Below are positions 45,339-57,249 of a stretch of DNA of 64,000 nt, piece after piece. Every line of letters begins with the position of its first letter. Position 1 is the stretch's first letter. Source of the DNA: Reticulitermes speratus (lineage: Eukaryota; Arthropoda; Insecta; Blattodea; Rhinotermitidae); the NCBI GenBank assembly GCA_021186555.1, contig JAJKFL010000011.1, forward strand, positions 31,793,611 through 31,857,610, given 5' to 3'. The position numbers and the translations under genes are program-made. The notes beneath the pieces are model-generated. The model searched no databases. It was given only the letters and a program-made list of their open reading frames with translations, and was not told where the DNA came from.

Positions 45339-46579
45339 ACCCATAAGCATTATCTCGAGATTTTAATTTCCATGGCCACCGTCTTCTCTGTATTAATAGT
45401 GTTTCTGAAACAACATGGAAGGAAATTCCATCAGCCTACCTGTTAACACTGGACGTGTGATCCACCGACCCTTAAAGCAGGTGAACTGCAGCACCACCAA
45501 CATTTTATCGGTTGTTATTCTATGGTAGCCATGGCGTGCAAGGGAAACAAGTGGCTACATAGTAACAAATATGTATAAACATTTAATAACAACAACTAGA
45601 ATACATACACAGTTTATTTTCATAGCCCATATTTACCCAAACACGATACATCCTTATGCTCTCTGTCCCACTTATCTACCTTAAAACAAAATTAAAATGA
45701 AAGAAAACCTACGTGAAGTTTTGTTAACTTAAGGACAGAAAAACATTACTGATCCTTATACAGCGCCATGCAGCTGTGCCGACATTGTCCTGCTCAGGGG
45801 TCCGAAACAGAAGCTCGAGGTCTCCAGCCGAGATCGAAACACCTACGCTGCGTCGTCTAGAGCAGGACACGCCACAGAGGCTCGTGGCCTGCGTACGAGG
45901 TGAAGAGGATTGCGGGCTAAGGAAAAGGATATGTCTGTGAGCCCCGAAAATACAGAATCTTCCACAATAAAATCTTCTGGAAAAATAATAGAGCTTCACT
46001 TAGAAGGAAGTTCCAGTGCCGTAAAACTATTTCGCGAGTACAACAGAAATGTAAGAAAGAGAAATAATGTCAGTATATAAGTTTCGTGTTCACATATAGA
46101 AAGTCTGAGACGGAAGTGACATTCAAGACACACGCTCTTCATGTCTTAGCGCCTCAACCGGCCTCACAATCATCTCTCATTTGCCTGCTTCTTTCCTGTT
46201 ACTGTTCTCCCAGTATGTGTACCAATAGTAGCTACGCCCGACACCGTGTCCACATAAATTATATATATGTAATGTATCTAAGCTTTCAAAACGAAGTAAA
46301 CACAAAGCTCTTTGTGGAGGATATGTCTGTCCATTTGCCTATCTCTCAGTCTGTCTCTCTGCTTGTCTACAAACTGCAGTCACTAACTGAAACACAGCAC
46401 AGGTTTATTTGCAAATTCGTTTTTACAGCCTTTCTACGCCTACAGATCTTATCAAACAAGTTCGATTTTCTTCCATTCTTACACATAATGGCGATCAATT
46501 CAAGAATTAGGAGAGCTACAGATTAACTAAAGAACTCTGAATTTCGATCACGTTACATTACATACATTGTAACGCACTG

Positions 46580-46815
46580 TGGCACCGTAAACAAATTCAA
46601 AATAAATATCTAACAAGTGGCATATATGAGACAAAATGCCACCTCTGTGATAGGGTAAATGATGGGCAAACGGACAATAACTAAAAACGACATTTTGTGT
46701 ATATCAGAAATATATAAAAAAACAAACAATCCGCAGTCAGCATGTGCATTACACATACTAAATAATCGACAAATATACAGCCACATTGAAAAGAAGCAAA
46801 AATATTAGCACATGA
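46580..46815 (+). pseudogene. Penelope GIY-YIG fragment, unit C
   Basis: Homologous to 37950-38200, with the GGCATATATGAGACAAAATG start and the later NNPQSA block in another frame. Confidence 0.68.
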
Positions 46816-48009
46816 ATTGTCTTCAGAATTTTTACATTAGAAATGTAACATCGGGAAAACTTTATAAATGAACAAGTTTTTGGACAAGAGAACCCTCTCT
46901 ACGAAATAACGTGTCATGTACAATTGCAAAACACATGTGTATGATGTGGTGACCTGATAAATGCGCACACGAGAATTCCGCATAGAAGAAATCCCACTGT
47001 CATAAATGCTCACATGAAAAATACCCACACGGATAATTGATCACACGGATAAATGCTCACAGGGATAAATGCTCACAAGGATAAATGCTCACACGGATAA
47101 ATGCTCACAAGGATAAATGTTCACACGGATAAATGCTCACAAGGAAAAATGCTCACACGGACAAATGCTCACACGGACAAATGCTCACACGGAAGAATTC
47201 TCACACATAAAAGTACGCACATAGAAAAGTCCTCACATTCACAATACAATCAAGCAATACACAGTTAATGAATCGTTATGTCATTGCTATGAAGTGAAGT
47301 TAAACATGCAATATTGTTATTGACATGAACGAAGATTATGTTTATGAATAAAATTATAATAAACGGAAAGTCAGCGTCTTCCGCGCTGGCTCACGTCCGC
47401 CCACTCCTACATTGACTCTGATCTATTGGTCTCAGTCTTACCCATCTACTGACGATAGCAACTTGGTTGCCAAAAACGTATTTAGTAATACTTTAGCGTG
47501 TGTAAGCGACGTAAGCTGTTCTGTTTCCTGACCAGGCGTTGAACTACGACTTTCCGGTGAGTACCTTTCCTTTCCATTACAACTTGTGACCTCACGCTCA
47601 CATCTTACATCTTACGGCCAACGATTTTAATGGGCGCTTACAATCGCTTTTATATATTTTCTATTTACATTGCTTTTTCTTTTAAATGTACATTATTATA
47701 TTAGATATTAGTTTTATTAATTTTTTTGGTAGTTCCGACAATGGAGTTTTCAAGCACTCAGAAGGGCAACAGAGTTTTGACTTACTTGGGTTTTGAATAT
47801 CTGTCGTTTCGCACTATAAATTGAGTGCTGCTTGGAGATGCAGGCAGAGTCGCTCTGTAAAGTGTCATTCAATTAGGAAGACAAAAGATGGCAACACAGT
47901 ACAACAACCAACCGAAAATTGTCATGATTCCTGTCCTCAAACGGCAGAAGCCGACGATGCCAGAAGCAAAATGAAGCAAGATATGAGAGTAGGTAGTTCT
48001 TTTTCTTTC

Positions 48010-48265
48010 CTATGGCTCGACAGCCCCATATGGGCCTGGGCCTCCTCGTTTCGTCGAGGTTTCATGATCACACACTTTAGACACACCACAGTCGGTAGGA
48101 CTCCTCTGGACGAGTGATCAGCCCGTCGCAGAGACCTCTACCTGACAACACACAACACTCACAAGAGACAGACATCCATGCCCCCCGGTGGGATTCGAAC
48201 CCACGATCCTAGTAAGCGAGCGGCCGAAGACCCACGCCTTAGACCGCACGGCCAGTGGGATCCGC
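48010..48265 (-). mobile_element. SINE family 1 in the MULE, unit C
   Basis: Same insertion as in units A and B; the right target copy GTAGTTAGTTCT follows at about 48269. Confidence 0.85.
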
Positions 48266-48394
48266 CTGTAGTTAGTTCTGCCCCTCGCAATGTGATGGGG
48301 AATGTGTATTCAGATTGAGTAACGATGTGCTGGCCCATATGTCCAAACAATCATTCTTTGTGAGAAATCTTCTCAATCACATAAAGGCGGTCAT

Positions 48395-48652
48395 TTGCCT
48401 AACCCAACAACAATAAATTTTGACATTCCTGAGAAGTACAGTCAAGTGGTACTTCATGATTCAGATGTGGATGATCCAGAGAGAATTCTGGTTTTAGGTG
48501 ATAAAGAACTCTTGGCTGAATTGAACAAAGATTCAATCTATGGAGATGGCACCTTCGATAAAGTTACAAACATGTTTCACCAACTGTATACGTGGCATGC
48601 TTACAGTAAAATAAAAAACCAAAAAGTGTTGACTGTTCACTTTGTAGGATAA
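48395..48652 (+). pseudogene. MULE transposase fragment, unit C
   Basis: 85-aa frame with IYGDGTFDKVTNMFHQLYTW; near identical to unit B. Confidence 0.7.
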
Positions 48653-49374
48653 ATAAAATAAAATAAATACATAATAAATAAAACCAGAGCATTTTATTTC
48701 CTGTAATTTCTCTTACAAAGATTTACATCTAAATTTTCTACTTTATTTGTTTATACTCAGTCTTATTGAAGGTTAAATTTTATTTCATTATAATTTAATT
48801 CATAAACATATTCTTCGTACATGTTAATAACAACACTGCATGTTTGAACTTCACTTTATAGCCATCACATAATGCTTCATTAACAGTGTATTACTTGATT
48901 GTATTGTGAATGTGAGAATTTTTCTATGTGTGTACTTTTCTGTGTGAGAATTCGTCCGTGTGAGCAATTTTTCATGTGAGCATTTATGACAGATGGGTTT
49001 CTTCTGTGCAGAATTTTCGTGTCGGCTTTCTTCGTGTGAGCTTTTGTCATGGAACCGTATGATGTGTATATTCCGACCTTCAGCAGGTGGCTCGACGTTA
49101 ACATAAATGAGTACATAATGTTCAACCTAACCACATACTTTATATGTCCTTCCGAGAACCCGCCCTAATGTCACTCAAGTAAAAACACTTCCTATACAGA
49201 CTGTTGACATAGTCTTCTCAATTACAACTTCACAACCCAATACAATTTATCGCCCGTAAATCATATTTTTTTCGAGATATATTGAATAAACATTTCGAAG
49301 GTTACACAAAACACAGAAAAGAAATATGTGTTTATACAAATGGTTTGTGAACCAGCTGTACGCTAAATCTTCAG

Positions 49375-49382
49375 TATAAAAG
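49375..49382 (+). promoter_or_regulatory. TATA box of gene D
   Basis: TATAAAAG, 62 bp before the start codon, in the conserved promoter block. Confidence 0.8.
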
Positions 49383-49436
49383 ACAGCAGTTCCGGTCACC
49401 CAGCACAGTGCAGCTAACCTACCAGCAAGCTCCAAC

Positions 49437-52400
49437 ATGAACGCCAAGATCTTGATCGTAGCGCTCTGCGCCTTTCAGGTAAGACAACACATTGCTCTTA
49501 CAGATGTCGCTTAGAAACTGTTATAACTGCAAACTTTCATAAACAGTGCTGTTCTTTCAGACAATAAGCAACAGCAGGCTTTGAGAAACGGCCTAATAAC
49601 AGCAATATTTACGTAGTTTAATAATTCTTCATTCACACACAAAACTGATATCGTACACCGCACTAAAGGCATTATCATTCTTGCAGAAACTGCCCAGTAA
49701 CTACGACAGTAACGTACCTTATGTTGTTGCCGACTGAAATGCGAAGACACACCGCATCTTAATATTCACATTCACACATATACACGCCGGTAGTCTAAGC
49801 CTACATGTATGTTATTGTACACAAAACACTACAGTTCACACACATACGGTACACCACATATGATTGCTGTGCTTTCCAAATGCTCATGTCCGAAGGATAA
49901 AAGTTAGCTTTTCTCACTTGCCAAACATAATACGAGGCAGATGTAAGAATGTAGGAGGAAAGAGTAAAAGTGATGCAAAAGAAGAGGTGGTGGAAAGAGG
50001 TAGAAAAGGGAAATAACGACACGGACACAAGCAAGGGGGAACGAAAAAATAATTAATGGCGTCAGTAGATAATATCCTTCGTATAAGCCTACAGACTAAA
50101 TTGACCCTAGGTTCTTGCAAGTAGGCTCAAATATTTTACTAAGCACCTTATTTTGGAACACAGGGAACAAAATGCACTTTACAAATCGCTAAGTTCCCCC
50201 GGATACAGTAGTCGGTATAGCGACTCCCTACCGGTTAGACGACCAGGAGATCGAATCCCGGTGGGGGTAAGGTTTTCCGCACCCGTTCATACTGGCCCTG
50301 GGGCATACAAACCTACTGTACATTGGGTAACGATTGTCTTTCCAAGAGGTAAAGTGGCCTTGGCATGACTTTGGCCATCCACCCCTATATAGCGCCGAAG
50401 TTAAAGAAAGAGTAGAGCTATAACTCCACTCACCGTCTGGCAACTCATACAGTGTTGTAGGACGAACTGTACCTTTACAAAGCTCTAATAGAACTCTTGG
50501 CAGTCATCAATGTATAATATAGTCAGAGAAAGGCATAATACTATAACTGACCTCATATCAACACTACTTACACCTAAATAACAAATTTGAAATTTTCAAG
50601 TGCATACACCACGCAAAATATAAGGGTAGTGGAACTCCACGCATTCGACATCTGGACACGATCTGTAGCGTTTATTCACCTTCTGGCTACACCAGATTTT
50701 TAAAATATTCGTAATTGTACATAATCTGTTAAGAAATTTTAAATAAATAAAATAATTTTAAATTCACATTTCATTATTTATACCTCCCTTATTTACCCAC
50801 GCCCTCAGTACGTCACATTTTGTAAAGTCGAATCAAAGAATAATCACTGATCAATACTGAAAGTGCCGATCCCAGTGGCCGTGCGGTCTAAGGCGTGGGT
50901 TTTCGGCCGCTCGCTTACTAGGATCGTGGGTTCGAATCCCACCGGGGGCATGGATGTCTGTCTCTTGTGAGTGTTGTGTGTTGTCAGGTAGAGGTCTCTG
51001 CGACGAGCTGGTCCCTCGTCCAGAGGAGTCCTACCGACTGTGGTGTGTCTGAATGTGTGTGACCATGAAACCTCGACGAAACAAGGAGGCCCAGGCCCAT
51101 ATAGGGCTGTCGAGTCATAGAAAAAAAAATTTAAAGTGAATATATGAGGAAGAGGATGTATTGTAATATAAATACAAAACCTAATATTTGACAGGAGGAT
51201 CTCACGATCTCCATGAAAAACACCAGTCAGGATACCCGGTCTCCAGGTCTAGACATGTACTTCGGATTACCGGGCAACAAGTTTTGCCAACAAAAATAGA
51301 CCCGACCTTTCACTTTGTTTTCATTTTCAACATTGAAGCAGATGAGTTACAGTTCCATCTCTTTGCTCTCAGCTTGCCGTTGGAGATTTCATCACAGATA
51401 TCACCAAGCTTTTCCAAGATGACGTCAGGTCTAGAACTGCCGAAGCACAGGCGCAGGCAGCATCAGCCACGCAGAGCATACAGAATGCTGCCCAAACTAC
51501 GACCCTGAACATCACACTGCAGATCCAGACTGGGCTGAACAGTACCCAACGATATGCTAACACTCTAAACATTAGTGCTCAACAAGCTCAAGCTTGCTTG
51601 AGTAACCAAACCCAGCAATACACCGCAATTGCCAACGCCACACGTAACTAAAATAGAATTATTTATAGATATACAGAATGACTGGGCACTGCCTCAGCTA
51701 AAGAGGTTCATACGGCAAAGCAGTACACGTGGGTTAAATAAGGCCTTACATCTGGATAGTTCTTTCCACGTGCACTTTCTAACATACTAGACCAGTTCGT
51801 GGCAAAATTATTTTTACACTTACCTTAATTTATTATTATTATTATCATCATGTTCGTTATTATTACTAAAATCATCTTCATCATACAGAATGACACAGAA
51901 CAACTGAAACACCGTCTTCCTATACCAATCATCACTGTTAATATGAAGCCATTTTCGCCGGCTACATATCTTCTGGTAAATTTGAATTCCAATACAAACA
52001 GAACTCCCCTTGAGGCAGTGTCCCTGCTCTTTAAATAAATCGTACATTACTGTCAATTTAAGAGAACAGCTCTCTTCCTCTCGTGTTCCTTATATTTTGC
52101 ACTACAGTCAAATGTCGCTATATTTACTATTATAATTTTATTACATTGAAGCAAAAGTACATACTCTTCGGTTTGCTTGTGTGTTCTTTTCTCTATAAGG
52201 CCAAACGTATTTTTCAGCTGCTGCCTGAATCTTCAGGGCAAGGAAAATAAATTACAGTGAAAGATATGTGATACTTTGGAGACAGAAGTGCGGATACGTT
52301 CTTGGTTATTAAGAGCAGTCCTATGAGTTACGTGTGTTAGTTTTTGTATGTTAAAAATTAAGGACATTACGGGGAACGTGAGTGGTAATAATATGGAACT

Positions 52401-53630
52401 GTCTTGCACAAACTGAACACCACCGTTTTATAATTATTTTAGAGGTTAAAGCTTTCTAAGAAATTTTATTCTAAGTTAACCGTGCATTATTTCACTAATT
52501 AATGTCTTATCACCAACTAAATGCACTTTATCATAAATTTTACCAACACACGCACTTTATTCTATTAAAAATTAATAGTTCGTTAAAAAGCCCTACATAT
52601 GTTTCGGTCGGTTAACGACCATCATCAGGGGCGACTAAAGTTACTTAGTATATACACATCCAAAGGCCCCTGATGATGGCCGGTTAACCGACCGAAACCT
52701 ATGTAGGGCTTTTTAACGAACTATTAATTTTTAATAGAATAAAGTGCATGTGTTGGTAAAATTTATGATATTATATTAAACATGCACGGTGTAAGCAATA
52801 TAAAGTAAATGCACTTTATTTTAAAAAAAACAGTATTAGGTTTCTTTAAAACGTTTAAAACCCCTACATATGTTTCGGCTTCTAGAAAGCCATCTTCAGG
52901 GGTGTCACACAAACTGCATTTCACACAACTGCACTTGTTATTTAAAAATCACTCCATACGTTCGTCCGACAGTATATGCAGTTGTGTGACACCCCCTGAA
53001 GATGGCTTTCTAGAAGCCGAAACATTTGTAGTGGTTGTAAACGTTTTAAAGAAACCTCATATTGGTTTTTTTTAAATAAAGTGCATTTAGTTGTTGATAA
53101 GACTTTAACTTTCTAAGAAAAATTTCCTTCACAACGTACAAAATTTCTTGCACGTAACGTTAGTTCCCGTTTTACAAACATAAGCTAACAATTCTCCTCG
53201 TTTCTTTACAGAAGCCCAAATCCAGCAGCAAGTTTCCAGTCAAATCTCACAAATCCAGGCCGCCACCCAGAAGTTCAACGCTTCTGTGACTAATGCAAAT
53301 AACACTGTCAGCCAGATAAGTTCGCAGTTCAATTCATGCCTCGGTCGGTCATGCTCTACCACAGCCACCAATGAAGTTACACGTGCTGCCACCGCATTTG
53401 ACGATGCGTTTCAGTCATCGACACAGATTTTCTCTCAGATATCTACTTCAGCTACAGGAGGCGATACGGCTCAAGCACTGAACCAGACGTCTCAAAATGC
53501 TACAACCCAGTTACAGCAAGTGAGTCAGCAGACGACGCAGTGCTTGCAGCGGGCAGCGGCTTCTGGCACTCCAGCAGCAACTTCTACCGTCAGTGGGTCA
53601 GCAGACTCCACCACTGCAGCAAGTGCTTAA
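49437..53630 (+). CDS. Gene D: secreted Ala/Gln-rich 4-Cys glycoprotein
   Basis: Coding exons are 49437-49478, 51373-51643 and 53212-53630, giving 732 nt and 243 aa, all open. Signal peptide MNAKILIVALCAFQ plus LAVG; four mature cysteines (AQACLSN, SCLGRSC, TTQCLQR). It retains the ancestral ending AASA and stop at 53628-53630, as in gene A, without the 628-bp insertion of B and C. It is the best reference copy for the B-D group. Sequons include NIT, NIS, NQT and NAT; the NST near the C-terminus of A and B is changed to DSTT. Intron 2 is larger than in C because of extra hammerhead-bearing repeat pieces at 52440-52980. Confidence 0.82.
50195..50460 (+). mobile_element. SINE family 3 in intron 1 of gene D
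   Basis: Same insertion as in units B and C. Confidence 0.8.
50864..51131 (+). mobile_element. SINE family 1 in intron 1 of gene D
   Basis: Same insertion as in units B and C, with A-rich tail at 51120-51131. Confidence 0.88.
52590..52632 (-). ncRNA. Hammerhead ribozyme-like motif, inverted partner
   Basis: Minus strand: CTGATGA (complement of 52622-52628), stem II with CGTTAACCG-type pairing, GAAA, CATATG loop and GTA. Stem I GCCC/GGGC pairs perfectly for four bases. Confidence 0.55.
52662..52713 (+). ncRNA. Hammerhead ribozyme-like motif, best in the window
   Basis: Core CTGATGA at 52670-52676, stem II GG then CGG-TTAA-CCG then CC, GAAA at 52694-52697, minimal stem III and GTA at 52703-52705. 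Stem I pairs AAAGGCCC (52662-52669) with GGGCTTTT (52706-52713) over eight positions, one of them G-U. An extra T lies between core and stem II, as in all copies here. Confidence 0.65.
52861..52903 (-). ncRNA. Hammerhead ribozyme-like motif, inverted copy
   Basis: Minus-strand version of the intron 2 motif: CTGAAGA (complement of 52893-52899), GGCTT/AAGCC stem II, GAAA, CATATG, GTA, with three C-G pairs in stem I. Confidence 0.48.
52992..53034 (+). ncRNA. Hammerhead ribozyme-like motif in intron 2 of gene D
   Basis: Orthologous to 35222 and 43856: CTGAAGA from 52996, GGCTT/AAGCC stem II, GAAA, loop CATTTG, GTA. Confidence 0.48.
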
Positions 53631-53838
53631 ACCCATACAGTTGCAACTGACACTGCGAGGTTTTCAAGTGTCCATATGTACACACACGCAGATAACAAAG
53701 TTAATATCATGGTGCTGAAGGACAGGAGAGGAAAATCAATTTTGAGGGATGGAAACACATGTACGGCAAGTATTCTTATGCTCTTTGTAACAATCCTGCA
53801 CTATCTATAAAAATATTAATATTGACAAGTCTATAAGA

Positions 53839-53844
53839 AATAAA
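53839..53844 (+). terminator. Poly(A) signal of gene D
   Basis: AATAAA in the conserved block after the stop codon. Confidence 0.65.
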
Positions 53845-54499
53845 ACCCATAAACATTATCTCGAGATTTTAATTTCCATGACCACTGTCTTCTCAGTAGT
53901 AACAGTGTTTCTGAAACAACATGAAAGGAATCTCCACAAGCCTACCTGTTAACACTGGACGTGTGATCCACCGACCCTTAAAGCAGTGAACTGCAGCACA
54001 CCAACATTTTATTGGTTATTGTTTTATGGTAGCCAAGGCGTGCAAGGGAAACAACTGGCTACATGCGTAAGCAATAAGTATAAACATTTAATAACAAGGA
54101 CTAGAAAACATACACAGTTTACTTTCGTAACTTATATTTACCCAAACACGATACATCCTTATGCTCTCTGTCCCACACATCTACCTTAAAACAAAATTTT
54201 AAATGAAAGAAAACCTACGTGACATTTTGTTAACTTAAAGACAGAAACACATTACTGATCCTTCTACAGCGCCCTGCAGCTGTGTCGCCACGAACATGTA
54301 CGGTGGTCCGAAACAGAAACCCGACGTCTCAAGCCGAGACGGAAATTCCATACATGAGTCGACTAGAGCAGGACAAGTTCGATTTTCTTCCATACTTGCA
54401 CATAATGGCGATCAATTCAAGAATTAGGAAAGCAACAGGCTAACTAAAGAACACTGAATTTCGATCGCGTTACATTACATACATTGTAACGCACTGTGG

Positions 54500-54735
54500 C
54501 ACCGTAAACAAATTCAAAAGAAATGTCTAACAAGTGGCATATATGAGACAAAATGCCACCTCTGTGATAGGTTATATGTTGTGCAAACGGACAATAAATA
54601 AAAACGACATTTTGTATATATCTGAAATATATAAAAAAACAAACAATCCGCAGTCAGCATATGCATTACACATACTAAATAATCGACAAATATACAGCCA
54701 CATTAAAAGAAGCAAAAATATTAGCACATGAATTG
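54500..54735 (+). pseudogene. Penelope GIY-YIG fragment, unit D
   Basis: SGIYETKCHLCDRLYVVQTD near 54534, a stop, then a shifted frame with NNPQSAYALHILNNRQIY. The closest of the four to an intact reading. Confidence 0.72.
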
Positions 54736-54774
54736 TCTTCAGAATTTTTACATTAGAAATGTAACATCGGGAAA

Positions 54775-54955
54775 AGTTGCTCACATGAAAAATACCCACA
54801 CGGAAAATTGCTCACACGGATAAATGTTCACACGGTTAAATGCTTACACGGATAAATGCTCACACGGATAAATGTTCACACGGTTAAATGCTCACACGGA
54901 TAAATGTTCACACGGATAAATGCTCGCACGGATGAATGCTAACACGGATAAATGT
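54775..54955. repeat. Remnant of the MULE left TIR with 16-bp minisatellite
   Basis: TGCTCACATGAAAAATACCC followed by about ten units of ACACGGATAAATGYTC. The rest of the MULE is missing in unit D; homology to the other units returns only at TAATGTTCAACCTAACAA (55203-55220) and ends near 55240. Confidence 0.85.
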
Positions 54956-55529
54956 CTACAACCCAAAGTATTTACCTCAAGCTATTAACGCAAGACGAAC
55001 ACAACCTGCATTTGAAAGTGAACAAAAGCTCCAAAAACATTGTGATGACGTGATAATTACCAAACAAACCAGTGCCAGTGAAGTGAACCTACTGGTGTAC
55101 CGTGATGATGGCTGGACCACAGCCGAAACATGTGTACGGTAAAAGTGTAACAGAAATACAAAAAGTGCATTTGTTAATTATAATACTGCTAATCAGTAGA
55201 TAATGTTCAACCTAACAAACTACTTTATATTTCACGTCACGGGTATGTACATTTTAAGATTACGATAACTATCCTTTTAACTACATTTTTACCGTTGTTT
55301 TATCTCGTATACGTAATATTAATCTACATGATTGGATATTTTCAAAAAGAGGATTGACTACATCTCATGCATGTTTCAAAGCAAATACATATCAACATAT
55401 AGTGTGCTATACATATACATATATAAGTATATGTTTTTATGATAGCTAAGTACGTCAGATAGATTTACAACCATTTAAATGTTAACACAGTCTAATAATA
55501 GAAATTTTAATTATTAATTTTTGTGGACA

Positions 55530-55930
55530 CTTCGGAAATTAGATCAGAAGTATCTGGAAAGTTTTGAAATGTGGTGCTGGAGAAGAATGGAGAAGATCAG
55601 TTGGACCGATGTGTGAGAAAATGAAGAAGTATTACACAGAGTCAAGGAGGAGAGGAATATCGTACATACAATAAAAAGATGGAAGGCTAAATGGATTGGT
55701 CACATCTTGCGTAGAAACTGCCTTCTGAAACACGTGATTGAAGGGAAGTTAGAAGGAAGGATAGAAATGACGGGACGATGAGGGAGAAGACGTAAGCAGC
55801 TACTTGATGACCTTAAGGAAAAGAAAAGATACTGGAAATTGAAAGAGGAAGCACTAGATCGCACCCTGTGGAGAACTCGCTTTGGAAGAGGCTACGGACC
55901 TGTCGTAAGACAGACTGCAGAATGAATGAA
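55530..55930 (+). mobile_element. LINE 3' end, second copy
   Basis: Same LINE as 12520-13078: FEMWCWRRMEKISWTD at about 55566, then HILRRNCLLKH and the RRRKQLLDDLKEKKR block, with in-frame stops (TGTGTGAG at about 55612, CGATGAGG at about 55779). Ends near the GAATGAATGAATA tail at 55920-55932. Confidence 0.85.
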
Positions 55931-56049
55931 TATGCACATAAGGTAACTTTGAACTGGCTATTCTGTGCTTGTATTAAAATGTCCTGCGCACGAAAGGATA
56001 CATGACTTGCACTGACTGTTGACAATGTACAGTCATGTATGAAATGCAT

Positions 56050-56090
56050 CTCCCTGACGATGGCTCAGTCAGAGCAGAAACATGTCGGAG
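56050..56090 (+). ncRNA. Hammerhead ribozyme-like motif
   Basis: CTGACGA from 56054, stem II GCTC/GAGC, GAAA at 56077-56080, loop CATG and canonical GTC at 56084-56086. Stem I CTCC/GGAG pairs four of four. Confidence 0.52.
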
Positions 56091-56138
56091 TAGGTCTAAT
56101 ATGCAATAAGGTGTATAGATATTTGCCAAACAGGCCGA

Positions 56139-56250
56139 TGCATAGGCTGACAAACATACCACCTTCATGTGCTGATTGTATTGAAATCTGGGAGCCTAAA
56201 CATCCTGGAACACTCAGGGACCGTTCAGGCCTATACAGGGACTGACAGGT
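56139..56250 (+). mobile_element. SINE family 2, 3' fragment
   Basis: Matches the second half of the family: GGCTGACAAACATACCACCT, CTGGGAGCC, and CAGGCC blocks, diverged. Confidence 0.65.
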
Positions 56251-56264
56251 GTAATTTTGGAATC

Positions 56265-57150
56265 CAATAAAAAGATACAGTTGTTCTTACATGTGACCTT
56301 GTGCATAAAGCAAAACACATTAATATGACGACACAATTACGACAATACATCACAGACAAATACGTATTACTCTCAATTACTTCCTTTCTCAGCTCAATAT
56401 TAAGGTGCTTCCTGTACACAGATATATTCTACCACTATTAATTTTGTCAAAATTAAATAAACTATTCTAAACAAACACTAGTTCTAACAATACAAAATGT
56501 TGTGTGCACTTGCAGTTACCGAGTTACCCGTATCTCTTGAGTCACATGTTAGTAAATGTTTTGAATAGTTTTTTAAAATACAAATTTAAGAGGCTCAAGT
56601 ATGTTTTCTAATTTTTAATCAGACTCATTGAAAAAAGATCACTGTTTCAAGAAGAACTAATGCTCGTAACCAACCCAGTATTTCGAGCAGTTGGAGGCTG
56701 TTGGGAAAATGTAAGTTTTTTTTTGCCATAGATGAGCTACTGTTAGATATTCAAGGAGAATTCAAGGCTATAGAATGACACATTTACAAGACGATAATAC
56801 AACTTTCATGTATAGGGGTAGTGAAGTTCTCCACATCGCACAGTATTTATATACTTACTAAAAAGCTGTCATAAGGCAAACAGGATTTACATTGGTCCAG
56901 TAAGTCACGTGTCATAATAATACCAGCATTCTAAAGATGGTATATTGCTCAGTGTCGAGAAAACGTGCGCTTGTATCATGGTGTAAACATAAAATCCAAG
57001 TTTGTTCTTTCCGATGTCTCCACATCTCACTGGTTCGCATATTCACTGATGACATCACGGTACCCTGAAGATGGACGCACCAGTTTCAGTTCGCACATTG
57101 GGAATATCTACCAGACAATACGGAGTCACATCATACAGAAATGTAAGGGA
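56265..57150 (+). repeat. Dispersed repeat R2, copy 2
   Basis: Collinear with 18850-19740: CTCAATATTAAGG, TTCTAAACAAACACTAGTTC, CACATCTCACTGGTTCGCAT and ATATCTACCAGACAATACGG blocks. No coding potential. Confidence 0.62.
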
Positions 57151-57249
57151 GACCGATACTGACACGAGGGCAAGTATCACGCTCTCGGAGTTTCATATTG
57201 TACAAACCGAACACAAGCGGCTCGAACGAACCAGACACAAAGATAGGGA

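Larger units (their letters stand above)
46949..49056 (+). mobile_element. FLYWCH/MULE transposon, unit C
   Basis: Flanked by GTATGATGTG (46939-46948 and 49057-49066). The left TIR has about ten minisatellite units (47035-47210), the right TIR about two. The FLYWCH part starts at 47742 and is cut by an early stop (TGAGTGC at 47822). The MULE part lies at 48395-48652. SINE family 1 at 48010-48265. Confidence 0.78.
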
